The notes below the pieces were generated by a model. That model made no database searches and was not told where the DNA came from. It saw only the letters and a program-made list of their open reading frames with translations. A program made the position numbers and the translations under genes. A stretch of 64,000 bases of DNA from Streptomyces amritsarensis (GTDB taxonomy: Bacteria > Actinomycetota > Actinomycetes > Streptomycetales > Streptomycetaceae): NCBI RefSeq assembly GCF_001953875.1, contig NZ_MQUR01000007.1:78142-142141 (forward strand). Direction: 5' to 3'. Shown here one piece after another: positions 1 to 7,976 of this stretch. Position 1 is the stretch's first letter; each line of letters begins with the position of its first letter.

Positions 1-99
1 ATGCGCGTACCGCTCGAGGGCGGCGGTCGGCTTGTCGTCGAGCTGACCCCCGATGAGGCGGACGCCCTGGGTGACGCCCTGAAGAAGGTCGTCGGCTGA
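1..99 (+). CDS. DUF3117 protein, C-terminal fragment
   Basis: The window opens inside this gene. The 32 visible residues (MRVPLEGGGRLVVELTPDEA, then ADALGDALKKVVG) match the C-terminal half of the small actinobacterial DUF3117 family, whose members are usually about 55 residues long. The ATG at base 1 is therefore probably an internal methionine, and the true start lies upstream of the window. The function of the family is unknown. A strong hairpin terminator follows the stop codon, so this is the last gene of its transcript. Confidence 0.85.
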   Translation: MRVPLEGGGRLVVELTPDEADALGDALKKVVG

Positions 100-139
100 C
101 CCGCTGACAGCACTTCCACCTTCTGCTTTCGCATTCTCT

Positions 140-176
140 GCGCTGCCCCGACCGCGATCAGCGGCCGGGGCAGCGC
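140..176 (+). terminator. Intrinsic terminator-like hairpin after DUF3117 gene
   Basis: An 11-bp perfect stem (gcgctgccccg at 140-150 with cggggcagcgc at 166-176) encloses a second 4-bp stem (ccgc/gcgg). It lies 41 bases after the DUF3117 stop. There is no strong T-run, as is usual for Streptomyces terminators. Confidence 0.7.
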
Positions 177-221
177 TGTGTCGTCCGAGGACCCCTGTCC
201 CCGATCCCGGCGGAGCCGCAC

Positions 222-839
222 GTGACCTTCTCCCCGCCCGCGCCGCCGGCCTTCGCCGACTGCACCCCGCGCCAGAAGGCGGCCCGCGTCCTGTCCGACG
301 TACTGGCCCCGGCGAACCTGGTGGTCGCCCTGCTCCTGCTCGTCGGGTGGCACAGCACCGGGTCGTGGACGGGGCTCGGCTGGGGCCTGCTCGCCGCCCT
401 GTTCTGCGGTGCCGTCCCGATCGCCATCATCACCGTGGGGGTCCGCCGGGGCGCCCTGACCGACCAGCACATCCGGGTCCGGCGCCAGCGGGTCGTCCCG
501 ATGGCGCTGAGCCTGGTCTCGGTCCTGGCCGGGGTCGCCCTGCTGCGCGCCCTGGGCGCCCCCGCGGACGTCTTCGCGCTCGTCGTGGCGATGCTGGTCG
601 GCCTGGTCTCCTCGCTGCTGGTGACGGTGGCCTGGCAGATATCCATCCACATGTCGGTGGCCGGCGGCACCGTGATGATCCTGCTGCTCGTCTTCGGCCC
701 GGCGGTCCTCCCGGCGGCCGCGGTCGCCGCCGCCGTCGGCTGGTCCCGCCTCGCGCTGCGGGCGCACACCCCGGCGCAGCTGCTCGCCGGCACCGCCCTG
801 GGCGGTACGGCGGCGCTCACCTTCGCGCTCCTGAGCTGA
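222..839 (+). CDS. PAP2-like integral membrane protein
   Basis: A 205-residue protein with about six hydrophobic segments after a short hydrophilic N-terminus. Two traces of the PAP2 phosphatase family remain: a histidine at about residue 143 (SIHMSVAGG, where PAP2 has SGH) and SRLALRAHTPAQLLAG near residue 173-187 (compare SRxxxxxHxxxDVLAG). The family histidine at 182 is kept, but the following aspartate is replaced by glutamine and the first PAP2 motif is not recognisable, so phosphatase activity is doubtful. Known PAP2 enzymes dephosphorylate lipid phosphates at the membrane. It could equally be an uncharacterised membrane protein. It stands alone between a terminator and a convergent methyltransferase gene. 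Confidence 0.7.
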   Translation: MTFSPPAPPAFADCTPRQKAARVLSDVLAPANLVVALLLLVGWHSTGSWTGLGWGLLAALFCGAVPIAIITVGVRRGALTDQHIRVRRQRVVPMALSLVSVLAGVALLRALGAPADVFALVVAMLVGLVSSLLVTVAWQISIHMSVAGGTVMILLLVFGPAVLPAAAVAAAVGWSRLALRAHTPAQLLAGTALGGTAALTFALLS

Positions 840-879
840 TCCGGTCCGGGCCGGGGCGGGCGGGGCGGGCGTACGCGGG

Positions 880-1542
880 TCAGCGGCGCACGGCGCACAG
901 CAGGCCGTCGCCCACCGGGAGCAGCGCGGCCTCCAGCGCCGGGCTCTCCCGGACGCTGCGCAGCAGCTCGCGGACGCGGAGCACCTCCACGGGCTGGGCC
1001 GCGGAGTCGACCGTACGGCCGTCGGAGAAGACCCCCTCGAAGCACACCAGCCCCCCGGGGCGCAGCAGGCGCAACGATTCAGCGAGGTAGTCGAGGGACT
1101 CGGTCGGGTCCCCGTCGCAGAAGACGAGGTCGTAGCCGCCGTCTGCCAGGCGCGGCAGGACGTCGAGGGCGCGGCCGGGGATGAAGCGGGCGCGGTTGCC
1201 CGCGAAGCCGGCGGCGCGGAAGGCCTGGCGGGCGAAGGCCTGCCGGTCGGCTTCGGGATCCACCGTGGTCAGCACCCCGTCGGGGCGCATCCCGTGCAGG
1301 AGGTGGATGCCGGAGACGCCGGTCCCGGTACCGATTTCGGCGACCGCCTTGGCGTCCGCCGTGGCGGCCAGCAGGCGCAGCGCGGCGCCGGTCCCGGGGG
1401 AGACGGAGCGCAGGCCCGCTTCCCTGGACCGGTCGCGGGCCCATCGCAGAGCGTCGTCCTCGGCGACAAACGCGTCGGCGAACGCCCAGCTCGTCTGCCG
1501 GTTGCCGGTAATGACCCTCTCCTGTCCCCATAGTTGGCGCAA
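880..1542 (-). CDS. O-methyltransferase, class I SAM-dependent
   Basis: A 220-residue protein of the CCoAOMT-like O-methyltransferase family. The SAM-binding motif EIGTGTGVSGIHLL sits near residue 70, followed by VDPEAD and a FCDGDP segment typical of the family. The substrate is unknown. It is divergent from the adjacent sigma factor gene, the arrangement of Rv1220c beside Rv1221 (sigE) in mycobacteria. The start is uncertain: the only standard start codon upstream is TTG at 1542, while a purine-rich Shine-Dalgarno-like stretch (ggacaggagagg) lies inside the reading just before an ATT codon at 1512, where homologues as I remember them begin (ITGNRQTSWAFADAF). Confidence 0.88.
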   Translation of the reverse strand: MRQLWGQERVITGNRQTSWAFADAFVAEDDALRWARDRSREAGLRSVSPGTGAALRLLAATADAKAVAEIGTGTGVSGIHLLHGMRPDGVLTTVDPEADRQAFARQAFRAAGFAGNRARFIPGRALDVLPRLADGGYDLVFCDGDPTESLDYLAESLRLLRPGGLVCFEGVFSDGRTVDSAAQPVEVLRVRELLRSVRESPALEAALLPVGDGLLCAVRR

Positions 1543-1566
1543 CGGTGACTGTATCCGTTGACGTCG

Positions 1567-1593
1567 GGAACCCGCAGATGGGACCGGGCGTTG
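1567..1593 (+). promoter_or_regulatory. ECF-type (SigE-like) promoter of sigE
   Basis: A GGAAC element with flanking G and C (1566-1572) is followed after 16 bases by CGTTG (1589-1593). This fits the mycobacterial SigE consensus sGGAACy-N15/16-sGTTg. It points toward sigE, with transcription expected to start near 1600 and a leader of about 110 bases, and suggests autoregulation. The match is by eye only. Confidence 0.55.
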
Positions 1594-1712
1594 TGAGGGG
1601 TGGAGGCGGGACGAGAAGGACGGCGCCGGGCAGATCGGCGGCGTGACCGCCCCGGGGCCTAAGACTTGCGTAAAGATACTGCAAAAACCCTTATCCGGAG
1701 CTGACAGAGGGG

Positions 1713-2498
1713 GTGGCTATGGTAGGGACTCCACTGGACACCACCAGAGCCGACAGGGGAGGTGCGGCTGCGCCTGTGGATCGTGGAGGCGTGTTCAGAC
1801 GCCTCTTCTGGTCGGCGGGTGAGCCGAAATCCGTGACCTACACTGCTGACCGCTTCCACACCGCAGACACCGCAACCACCGCGACCTTTGCCGCAGATGC
1901 GGGATCGCAGGCGTGGACCCCTCCCTCGTGGGAGGAGATCGTCAGCACGCACAGCGCGCGGGTCTACCGCCTTGCCTACCGTCTGACGGGCAACCAGCAC
2001 GACGCCGAGGACCTCACCCAGGAGGTCTTCGTCCGCGTCTTCCGCTCGCTGTCCACGTACACGCCGGGCACCTTCGAGGGCTGGCTGCACCGCATCACCA
2101 CGAACCTCTTCCTGGACATGGTCCGCCGCAAGCAGCGGATCCGCTTCGACGCGCTCGCCGACGACGCCGCCGAGCGGCTGCCGAGCCGTGAGCCGTCCCC
2201 CCAGCAGGTCCTCCACGACACGCACTTCGACGCGGACGTCCAGCAGGCGCTGGACACCCTCGCCCCCGAGTTCCGTGCTGCCGTGGTGCTGTGCGACATC
2301 GAGGGCCTGTCCTACGAGGAGATCGCCGCGACGCTCGGCGTGAAGCTCGGCACCGTACGCAGCCGTATCCACCGCGGCCGTTCGCACCTGCGCAAGGCGC
2401 TCAAGCACCGGTCCCCCTCGGCCCGGGCCGAGCAGCGGGCGCTGGCCGGGGTGGCGCCGGGCGCGCCGGGTGCCGGGAGAGAGGGCGGAGCCGAGTGA
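1713..2498 (+). CDS. sigE: ECF sigma factor, SigE type
   Basis: A 261-residue ECF RNA polymerase sigma factor. After a variable N-terminus of about 70 residues, region 2 ([20 protein letters not shown] to about residue 145) recognises the -10 element and region 4 ([20 protein letters not shown] to about residue 230) carries the helix-turn-helix for -35 binding. The GTG start has a purine-rich ribosome site in ctgacagaggggg. The gene overlaps the next one by GTGA, so sigma and anti-sigma are translationally coupled, and HtrA and TatB follow, as in the mycobacterial sigE locus controlling envelope stress. In S. coelicolor the name SigE belongs to a different, CseB-controlled factor, so the symbol follows the mycobacterial orthologue. 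Confidence 0.92.
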   Translation: MAMVGTPLDTTRADRGGAAAPVDRGGVFRRLFWSAGEPKSVTYTADRFHTADTATTATFAADAGSQAWTPPSWEEIVSTHSARVYRLAYRLTGNQHDAEDLTQEVFVRVFRSLSTYTPGTFEGWLHRITTNLFLDMVRRKQRIRFDALADDAAERLPSREPSPQQVLHDTHFDADVQQALDTLAPEFRAAVVLCDIEGLSYEEIAATLGVKLGTVRSRIHRGRSHLRKALKHRSPSARAEQRALAGVAPGAPGAGREGGAE

Positions 2499-3157
2499 CC
2501 GGAGCCAGTCCTTCCCCTGCCGAACAGCACTTGGGCGACCGGCTTGCCGCCCTGGTTGACGGGGAGCTGAAGCACGACGCCCGCGAGCGGGTCCTGGCCC
2601 ACCTGGCGACCTGCGCCAAGTGCAAGGCCGAGGCCGACGCCCAGCGCCGTCTGAAGACGATGTTCGTGGAGAGCGCGCCGCCGCCGCTGTCCGCGGGCCT
2701 GCTCGCGCGCCTCCAGGGGCTCCCGGGCGGTCTCGACGGCCCGTCCGGCCCCCTGGGGCCACCGGGGCCGGGCGCCGGCGACCGAGACCCGTTCGAGGCC
2801 TTCGCGTACGGGCTGCCCGTCGCCGCCGCCACGCGGCCGCAGGAGGGCTTCCGCATCCACGAGGTGGGCCGTCCGCGCCGCCGGTTCGCCTTCGTCGCCG
2901 CCGGAGCGGTCTCGCTGGCCGCCCTCGCGCTGGGCGGCACGCTGCCGGTGGAGGGCACGGAACCCACCGTCCGGGGGGATTCCCCGGCGCCCGCCTCAAG
3001 GCCCGGCCCCGCCCTGCCCGTGAGCGACGCGGCGGTCCGCGACCGGCTGCCCACTCCCGCGGCCGTACCGAGCCTCCTGACGGCCGTCGCGAGCCCGCTG
3101 CCGCCGCCCCAGCCCTCCCCGCCGGGCTCGGCCCGTCCGGTCTCCCTGCTGCGCTGA
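2495..3157 (+). CDS. Zinc-finger anti-sigma factor (RseA-like)
   Basis: A 220-residue protein starting at a GTG that overlaps the sigE stop. The N-terminal domain has the ZAS motif HxxxCxxC (H36, C40, C43), which holds zinc in anti-sigma factors and masks the sigma factor. A Pro/Gly-rich linker leads to one likely transmembrane helix ([18 protein letters not shown], about residues 130-150) and an extracytoplasmic Pro/Ala-rich tail. It most likely binds the adjacent ECF sigma factor at the membrane. Mycobacterial RseA is soluble and degraded after phosphorylation; the apparent membrane helix here would suggest a different release route, but the helix is short and should be tested. Confidence 0.87.
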   Translation: MTGASPSPAEQHLGDRLAALVDGELKHDARERVLAHLATCAKCKAEADAQRRLKTMFVESAPPPLSAGLLARLQGLPGGLDGPSGPLGPPGPGAGDRDPFEAFAYGLPVAAATRPQEGFRIHEVGRPRRRFAFVAAGAVSLAALALGGTLPVEGTEPTVRGDSPAPASRPGPALPVSDAAVRDRLPTPAAVPSLLTAVASPLPPPQPSPPGSARPVSLLR

Positions 3158-3211
3158 CCCCGGACCTGGTTGAATCGGCCGGACATGCGCACAGGTACGC
3201 GGGGAGCGCCC

Positions 3212-4564
3212 ATGGCCGACAGGCAGCAGACCGACCCGGCTCCACAGTGGTGGAGCCGGCCCGAGGGCACGGCCGACAGCCGTCGTGACGGGGTTCCCGC
3301 CCCGCGCCCCCGGACCCGCGACGACGGCAGCGGTGCGGACGGGGACGGCGCCGAGGGCGACCGGGCCGCCGGGCAGGCGGCCCCCGCCCAGGAGGCGCCG
3401 GCCCCCGAGGTCCGCTACGACCCCTGGGGCGCGCAGCCCCTCCAGGCCGTGGACCGGGGCCGGGACCGGCCCGGCTTCCGGCTGTGGCAGGTGGCGGCCC
3501 TCGCCGCCGTCACGGCCCTGCTCGCCGGCGGCATCGGCGGCTGGCTCGGCGTCCTCGCCGAACGGCAGAGCAGCACCAGGCTGGAGCTGCCGCAGGCGGC
3601 CGTCACCGACAAGGGTCGGGCGCCCGACAGCGTGGCCGGGATCGCGGCCACCGCACTGCCCGGGGTGGTCACCCTGCACGTGCGGGGCGCGAAGAGCAGC
3701 GGCACGGGCACCGGCTTCGTACTGGACCCGCAGGGCCACATCCTGACCAACAACCACGTGGTCGCCGATGCCAAGGAGATAGCGGTCACCTTCAGCACCG
3801 GCGAGAGCGTCACCGCCGAGCTGGTCGGCCGCGACTCCGGCTACGACCTGGCCGTGGTCAAGGTCAGCGGCGTGCGCGGGCTGCGGCCGCTCAGCCTGGG
3901 CAACTCCGAGAACGTGCAGGTCGGCGACCCGGTCGTCGCCATCGGCGCGCCCTTCGACCTCTCCAACACCGTCACCGCGGGCATCATCAGCGCCACCGGC
4001 CGGCCCGTCACCGCGGGCGGCGACAAGGGCGACGGCAGCGACATCAGCTACGTCGACGCGCTCCAGACCGACGCCCCCATCAACCCGGGGAACTCCGGCG
4101 GACCCCTCCTGGACGCCCGGGCGCACGTCGTCGGCATCAACAGCGCCATCCGCGGCGCCGACAAGGACGACCCCGACCGGCAGGGCGGCTCCATCGGCCT
4201 GGGCTTCGCCATCCCCATCAACCAGGGCAAGCGCGTCGCCGAGGAGCTCATCGCGACGGGCCGCGCCACGCACCCCGTCATCGGGGTCACCCTCGACATG
4301 GACTACACGGGCGACGGAGCCCGGGTGGGGGACAAGGGCGAGGACGGCAAGCCGTCCGTGACCGCCGGCGGACCCGGCGCCCGCGCCGGCATCAAGCCCG
4401 GTGACGTGATCACCAAGGTGGACGGACAGCGGGTCCGCGGCGGCGACGAGCTGATCATCAAGATCCGGGCCCACCGCCCGGGCGACCCGCTCACCCTCAC
4501 CGTGCTGCGCGACGGCCGGGAACGCACGCTGGACGTCGTCCTCGGATCGGCGAACGGCTCATGA
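3212..4564 (+). CDS. htrA: HtrA/DegP-type membrane-anchored serine protease
   Basis: A 450-residue protease of family S1C. A Pro/Glu-rich cytoplasmic segment is followed by a transmembrane helix (near LWQVAALAAVTALLAGGIGG), a trypsin-like domain and a C-terminal PDZ domain. The catalytic triad is visible: His182 in NNHVVAD, Asp212 in GYDLAVVKV and Ser295 in GNSGGP. HtrA enzymes degrade or refold damaged proteins outside the membrane. The ATG at 3212 was chosen because GGGGAG lies six bases upstream; in-frame starts at 3170 (TTG) and 3185 lack such a site. It lies directly after the sigma/anti-sigma pair and probably belongs to the same envelope-stress operon. Confidence 0.92.
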   Translation: MADRQQTDPAPQWWSRPEGTADSRRDGVPAPRPRTRDDGSGADGDGAEGDRAAGQAAPAQEAPAPEVRYDPWGAQPLQAVDRGRDRPGFRLWQVAALAAVTALLAGGIGGWLGVLAERQSSTRLELPQAAVTDKGRAPDSVAGIAATALPGVVTLHVRGAKSSGTGTGFVLDPQGHILTNNHVVADAKEIAVTFSTGESVTAELVGRDSGYDLAVVKVSGVRGLRPLSLGNSENVQVGDPVVAIGAPFDLSNTVTAGIISATGRPVTAGGDKGDGSDISYVDALQTDAPINPGNSGGPLLDARAHVVGINSAIRGADKDDPDRQGGSIGLGFAIPINQGKRVAEELIATGRATHPVIGVTLDMDYTGDGARVGDKGEDGKPSVTAGGPGARAGIKPGDVITKVDGQRVRGGDELIIKIRAHRPGDPLTLTVLRDGRERTLDVVLGSANGS

Positions 4565-4682
4565 TCACCGGGTGGCCGGGGGGTGAAACCCTCACAGGTC
4601 CGGAACGCGTGTAGGGGCCCGCGGGCAAGGACGGGTACCGTGTGTTCGGGCCCGAAGTGACAGAGAGCCGAGGAGCGGCAAG

Positions 4683-5111
4683 GTGTTCAACGACATAGGC
4701 GCACTCGAACTCGTCACGATCGTGGTTCTGGCGATTCTCGTCTTCGGCCCGGACAAGCTGCCCAAGGTCATCCAGGACGTCACGGGCTTCATCCGCAAGG
4801 TCCGGGCGTTCTCCGACAGCGCCAAGCACGACATCCGCTCCGAACTGGGACCCGACTTCAAGGACTTCGAATTCGAGGACCTGAATCCGAAGACCTTCAT
4901 CCGCAAGCAGCTCTCGGAGAACGAGGACCTCAAGGAGATCCGCAGCAGCTTCGACCTCCGCAAGGAGCTGAACGACGTCTCGGACGCCGTCAACAACCCG
5001 GAGCCCGACCCCGCCGCGGCCGCCCCGGCCGCCGCCGGTCCGGACCTGCTGAAGAAGCCCGCCGCCCCGGCTGCCGAGCAGCGCGTGCGCTTCGACGCCG
5101 ACGCCACCTGA
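4683..5111 (+). CDS. tatB: Sec-independent translocase subunit TatB
   Basis: A 142-residue protein with the TatA/B layout: a single N-terminal transmembrane helix (LELVTIVVLAILVFGPDKLP), the conserved Gly-Pro hinge, then an amphipathic charged helix and a soluble Pro/Ala-rich tail. TatB works with TatC to recognise twin-arginine signal peptides of folded exported proteins. The GTG start follows GAGGAGCGGCAAG. Its position after sigE, anti-sigma and htrA is the same as in mycobacteria (Rv1221-Rv1224), which supports TatB over TatA. Confidence 0.92.
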   Translation: MFNDIGALELVTIVVLAILVFGPDKLPKVIQDVTGFIRKVRAFSDSAKHDIRSELGPDFKDFEFEDLNPKTFIRKQLSENEDLKEIRSSFDLRKELNDVSDAVNNPEPDPAAAAPAAAGPDLLKKPAAPAAEQRVRFDADAT

Positions 5112-5175
5112 CCGAGCCTGCCCGGCGATCCGGGGTCCGGTGGCTATCCTCCATCTGTCCGGATCGCGGGACGCC

Positions 5176-5213
5176 CGAGGGAGGGGGTCCCCCCAGCACA
5201 GCGAGGGGGAGGG
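5176..5213. repeat. REP-like G/C palindromic repeat
   Basis: The G-run and C-run element GGGAGGGGGTCCCCCC followed by agcacagcgagggggaggg can fold on itself. Near-identical copies are, from memory, a common intergenic repeat in Streptomyces genomes. It lies between tatB and the next gene and could attenuate readthrough. Confidence 0.5.
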
Positions 5214-5248
5214 CCGTTCCGGACCCCACGGAACGAGAGGCCGCCCAG

Positions 5249-6001
5249 ATGGAGACGACGAGCAGCAGCCTGGTAGGGGCGCAGACCGCCGAGGCACCCG
5301 CCGCCGCGGACGCCGCGCAGGAACCCCATACCGGCCCGCATACGAGCCCGCATACCGGCGATCCGGCCGAGGCGCAGCATCCGGAGGCCGCCGCCCCCGT
5401 GCCGGCGGCCCGCCGGACCGCCGAGGGCTTCCTGGCGGCCGATTTCCCCTGGTACGGGCTGGACGGAGCCTTCACCGGCCCCCGCTGGCTCATGCACGTC
5501 GGCACCGCCGCCGACGGAACGGTGGAGCACGGCTCCACCGGCCACGGCGACGAGCCCTCCGCCCGGGGCGAGATCGCCACCGGCGAGAAGGAGCGCTTCG
5601 CGGTGGTCATCACCGTGGCGAGCAACCCGCTGCGCCGCAGCGGCGACGGCACCGGCGTCCTGGAGGCCACCTCGGTCTCCTCGGCCGCCTGGCTGGCCGG
5701 TTCCGGGCTGCTGGCGTACAGCTGGCCCGGACAGATGGACCACGCCCTGCGCGACGACTGGCTCGACCAGCAGACCGAGGCCGCGTGGGAGCTCGCCGAC
5801 GACCTCGACGGCGAGGACTGGTCCACGCTGTCGCTGCCCGTGGACGGGGAGCCGACGCCCTTCCACTACCGCGAGTCCGAGTTCGGCTGGGTGCTCGCCG
5901 GCTCCACCGGCAGCGGCGTCCACCTGGGCGCCTACGGCCGCGGCATGAGCGCCTACGGCCTCGGCTTCTCGGCCATCGCGGACCTCGGCACGTACCAGTA
6001 G
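5249..6001 (+). CDS. Conserved hypothetical protein, Streptomyces type
   Basis: A 250-residue protein with no signal peptide or membrane segment. The first 65 residues are Ala/Pro/His-rich and low in complexity, including a short HTGPHTSPHTGDP repeat. The rest is a compact soluble domain rich in Trp and Gly (RTAEGFLAADFPWYGLDGAF onward, ending AIADLGTYQ). I do not recognise a characterised family. It ends 26 bases before a perfect palindrome shared with the convergent mrp gene. Confidence 0.8.
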   Translation: METTSSSLVGAQTAEAPAAADAAQEPHTGPHTSPHTGDPAEAQHPEAAAPVPAARRTAEGFLAADFPWYGLDGAFTGPRWLMHVGTAADGTVEHGSTGHGDEPSARGEIATGEKERFAVVITVASNPLRRSGDGTGVLEATSVSSAAWLAGSGLLAYSWPGQMDHALRDDWLDQQTEAAWELADDLDGEDWSTLSLPVDGEPTPFHYRESEFGWVLAGSTGSGVHLGAYGRGMSAYGLGFSAIADLGTYQ

Positions 6002-6026
6002 CCGTCCGCGGCCGGTACGGGCACGG

Positions 6027-6070
6027 GTACGCGGAAGGGCACCGCCGGCCGGCGGTGCCCTTCCGCGTAC
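6027..6070. terminator. 44-bp perfect palindrome, bidirectional terminator
   Basis: Bases 6027-6048 and 6049-6070 are exact reverse complements (22-bp arms, no spacer). The element sits between the convergent 5249 gene and mrp, so it can serve as a terminator for both strands. Confidence 0.85.
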
Positions 6071-6080
6071 CCCGCAGGGC

Positions 6081-7241
6081 CTAGAACTTGTTGCGCGGGG
6101 TGATGCCCAGGGACATCCCCGACAGGCCGCGGGCACGGCCGCCCAGCTTGCCCGCGATCGAGCGCAGGGCCGCGCCGGCCGGCGAGTCCGGGTCGGACAG
6201 GACGACGGGCCTGCCCTCGTCGCCGCCCTCGCGCAGCCGGACGTCGATCGGGATCGTGCCCAGCACCGGCACCGTCGCGCCGGTGGTCCGGGTCAGCCCG
6301 TCGGCGACCTTCTGGCCACCGCCCGAGCCGAAGACGTCCACCATCTCGTCGCAGTGCGGGCACGGCAGGCCCGACATGTTCTCGACGACACCGACGATCT
6401 TCTGGTGGGTCTGCACGGCGATCGAACCGGCCCGCTCGGCCACCTCGGCCGCGGCCTGCTGCGGGGTGGTGACGACGAGGATCTCCGCGTTCGGCACGAG
6501 CTGCGCCACGGAGATCGCGATGTCGCCCGTACCCGGCGGCAGGTCCAGCAGCAGCACGTCCAGGTCGCCCCAGAAGACGTCCGCCAGGAACTGCTGCAGG
6601 GCCCGGTGCAGCATGGGACCGCGCCACACGACCGGCGCGTTGCCCGGGGTGAACATGCCGATGGAGATGACCTTCACGCCGTTCGCCGACGGCGGCATGA
6701 TCATGTTCTCGACCTGGGTGGGACGGCCGTCCACACCCAGCATGCGCGGCACGCTGTGGCCGTAGATGTCCGCGTCGACCACGCCGACCTTCAGGCCGTC
6801 CGCCGCCATCGCCGCGGCGAGGTTGACCGTGACGGAGGACTTGCCGACGCCGCCCTTGCCGGAGGCGACCGCGTACACGCGGGTCAGCGAGCCCGGCTTG
6901 GCGAAGGGCACCTCGCGCTCGGCGGTGCCGCCGCGCAGCGTGGCCGCCAGGTCCTTGCGCTGCTCGTCGCTCATCACGTCCAGCGACACCGACACGGAGG
7001 TGACACCGGCGACCTTCTCGACCGCCTCGGTCACGTTCTTGGTGATCGTCTCGCGCATGGGGCAGCCCGACACGGTCAGGTAGACCGTGACGGCGACCGC
7101 GCCGCCGTCGCCGATCTCCACCGATTTGACCATGCCGAGCTCGGTGATCGGCCGGTGGATCTCGGGGTCGTTCACCGTCGCCAGAGCGTCCAGGATCGCG
7201 TCCTGCTCAGGCACGGCGGCGGAGCTTGTGTCGGTAGCCAT
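6081..7241 (-). CDS. mrp: Mrp/ApbC family iron-sulfur carrier ATPase
   Basis: A 386-residue protein with an N-terminal DUF59 (MIP18-like) domain to about residue 105, then a ParA/MinD-type ATPase domain with the deviant P-loop GKGGVGKSS near residue 130. A CPHC motif (GLPCPHCDEMVDVFGSGGG, about residue 298) is where Mrp/ApbC/Nbp35 dimers bind a bridging Fe-S cluster. The family assembles or transfers 4Fe-4S clusters in the cytoplasm. The mycobacterial orthologue (Rv1229c) also lies a few genes downstream of tatB. The gene is monocistronic and ends at a bidirectional palindrome. Confidence 0.92.
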   Translation of the reverse strand: MATDTSSAAVPEQDAILDALATVNDPEIHRPITELGMVKSVEIGDGGAVAVTVYLTVSGCPMRETITKNVTEAVEKVAGVTSVSVSLDVMSDEQRKDLAATLRGGTAEREVPFAKPGSLTRVYAVASGKGGVGKSSVTVNLAAAMAADGLKVGVVDADIYGHSVPRMLGVDGRPTQVENMIMPPSANGVKVISIGMFTPGNAPVVWRGPMLHRALQQFLADVFWGDLDVLLLDLPPGTGDIAISVAQLVPNAEILVVTTPQQAAAEVAERAGSIAVQTHQKIVGVVENMSGLPCPHCDEMVDVFGSGGGQKVADGLTRTTGATVPVLGTIPIDVRLREGGDEGRPVVLSDPDSPAGAALRSIAGKLGGRARGLSGMSLGITPRNKF

Positions 7242-7283
7242 GCCCCGATGGTACGGCTCGGTAGCACGCCTCAGGAAAGCCGT

Positions 7284-7976
7284 TCAGCGGTCGCCTTCAT
7301 CACGTTCCGCCGGGAATAGACGCCGCTCGTCCATCTCCTTGATCAGGTCCTGGAACTCCGACCTGATCCAGTCGCGGGTGGCGACCTCGCCGAGACCCAT
7401 CCGCAGCGCCGCGATCTCCCGCGTCAGGTACTCCGTGTCGGCGATGGACCGCTCGTTCTGCTTGCGGTCCTGCTCGTGGGTGACCCGGTCGCGGTCGTCC
7501 TGCCGGTTCTGCGCGAGCAGGATCAGCGGGGCGGCGTAGGAGGCCTGGAGCGACAGCATCAGCGTCAGGAAGATGAACGGGTATTTGTCGAACCGCAGGT
7601 CGTCCGGCGCGAAGACGTTCCACAGCACCCACAGGATGATGACGAGCGTCATCCACACGATGAAGCGGCCGGTGCCCAGGAACCGCGCCACCCGCTCGGA
7701 GAGCCGTCCGAACGCCTCCGGGTCGTACTCGGGCAGCAGGGACCGGCGCGGCGCCCGCGGCAGGTCGAGGCGGACCCGCGGACGCGTCAGCGCGCTCGAC
7801 CCGGTGCCCGACGGCTTCGACGCCCGCTCGCCGGATCGTTCCGCCGCCTCCGCCGCCAACCCGTGCTCGCGCGCCTGCGTCCGCGCCTGCTCGCGCCGCT
7901 CCCGGATCTGCTCACGGCGCCGCTCGCGCGCCTGCTCGCCACGGCCCCGGTCGAAGCGCCCTCGCTCAGCGGCCAC
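7284..7976 (-). CDS. DUF1003 membrane protein
   Basis: A 230-residue protein. An extremely Arg/Glu-rich N-terminus (about residues 1-60, predicted coil) precedes the DUF1003 core: two transmembrane helices (FIVWMTLVIILWVLWNVF and a second around FIFLTLMLSLQASYAAPLIL) and a charged C-terminal helix containing NRQDDRDRVTHEQDRK. The function of DUF1003 is not established. The start overlaps the end of the MgtE_N/CBS gene by 11 bases, so the two are probably translated together, which hints at a shared role in cation homeostasis. Confidence 0.88.
   Translation of the reverse strand: MAAERGRFDRGRGEQARERRREQIRERREQARTQAREHGLAAEAAERSGERASKPSGTGSSALTRPRVRLDLPRAPRRSLLPEYDPEAFGRLSERVARFLGTGRFIVWMTLVIILWVLWNVFAPDDLRFDKYPFIFLTLMLSLQASYAAPLILLAQNRQDDRDRVTHEQDRKQNERSIADTEYLTREIAALRMGLGEVATRDWIRSEFQDLIKEMDERRLFPAERDEGDR

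Noticed and set aside
846..872. G-rich run (ggccggggcgggcggggcgggcg) between convergent genes, a possible G-quadruplex
   Set aside because: Several G-tracts exist, but such runs are expected by chance at this GC content, and no regulatory role is supported.
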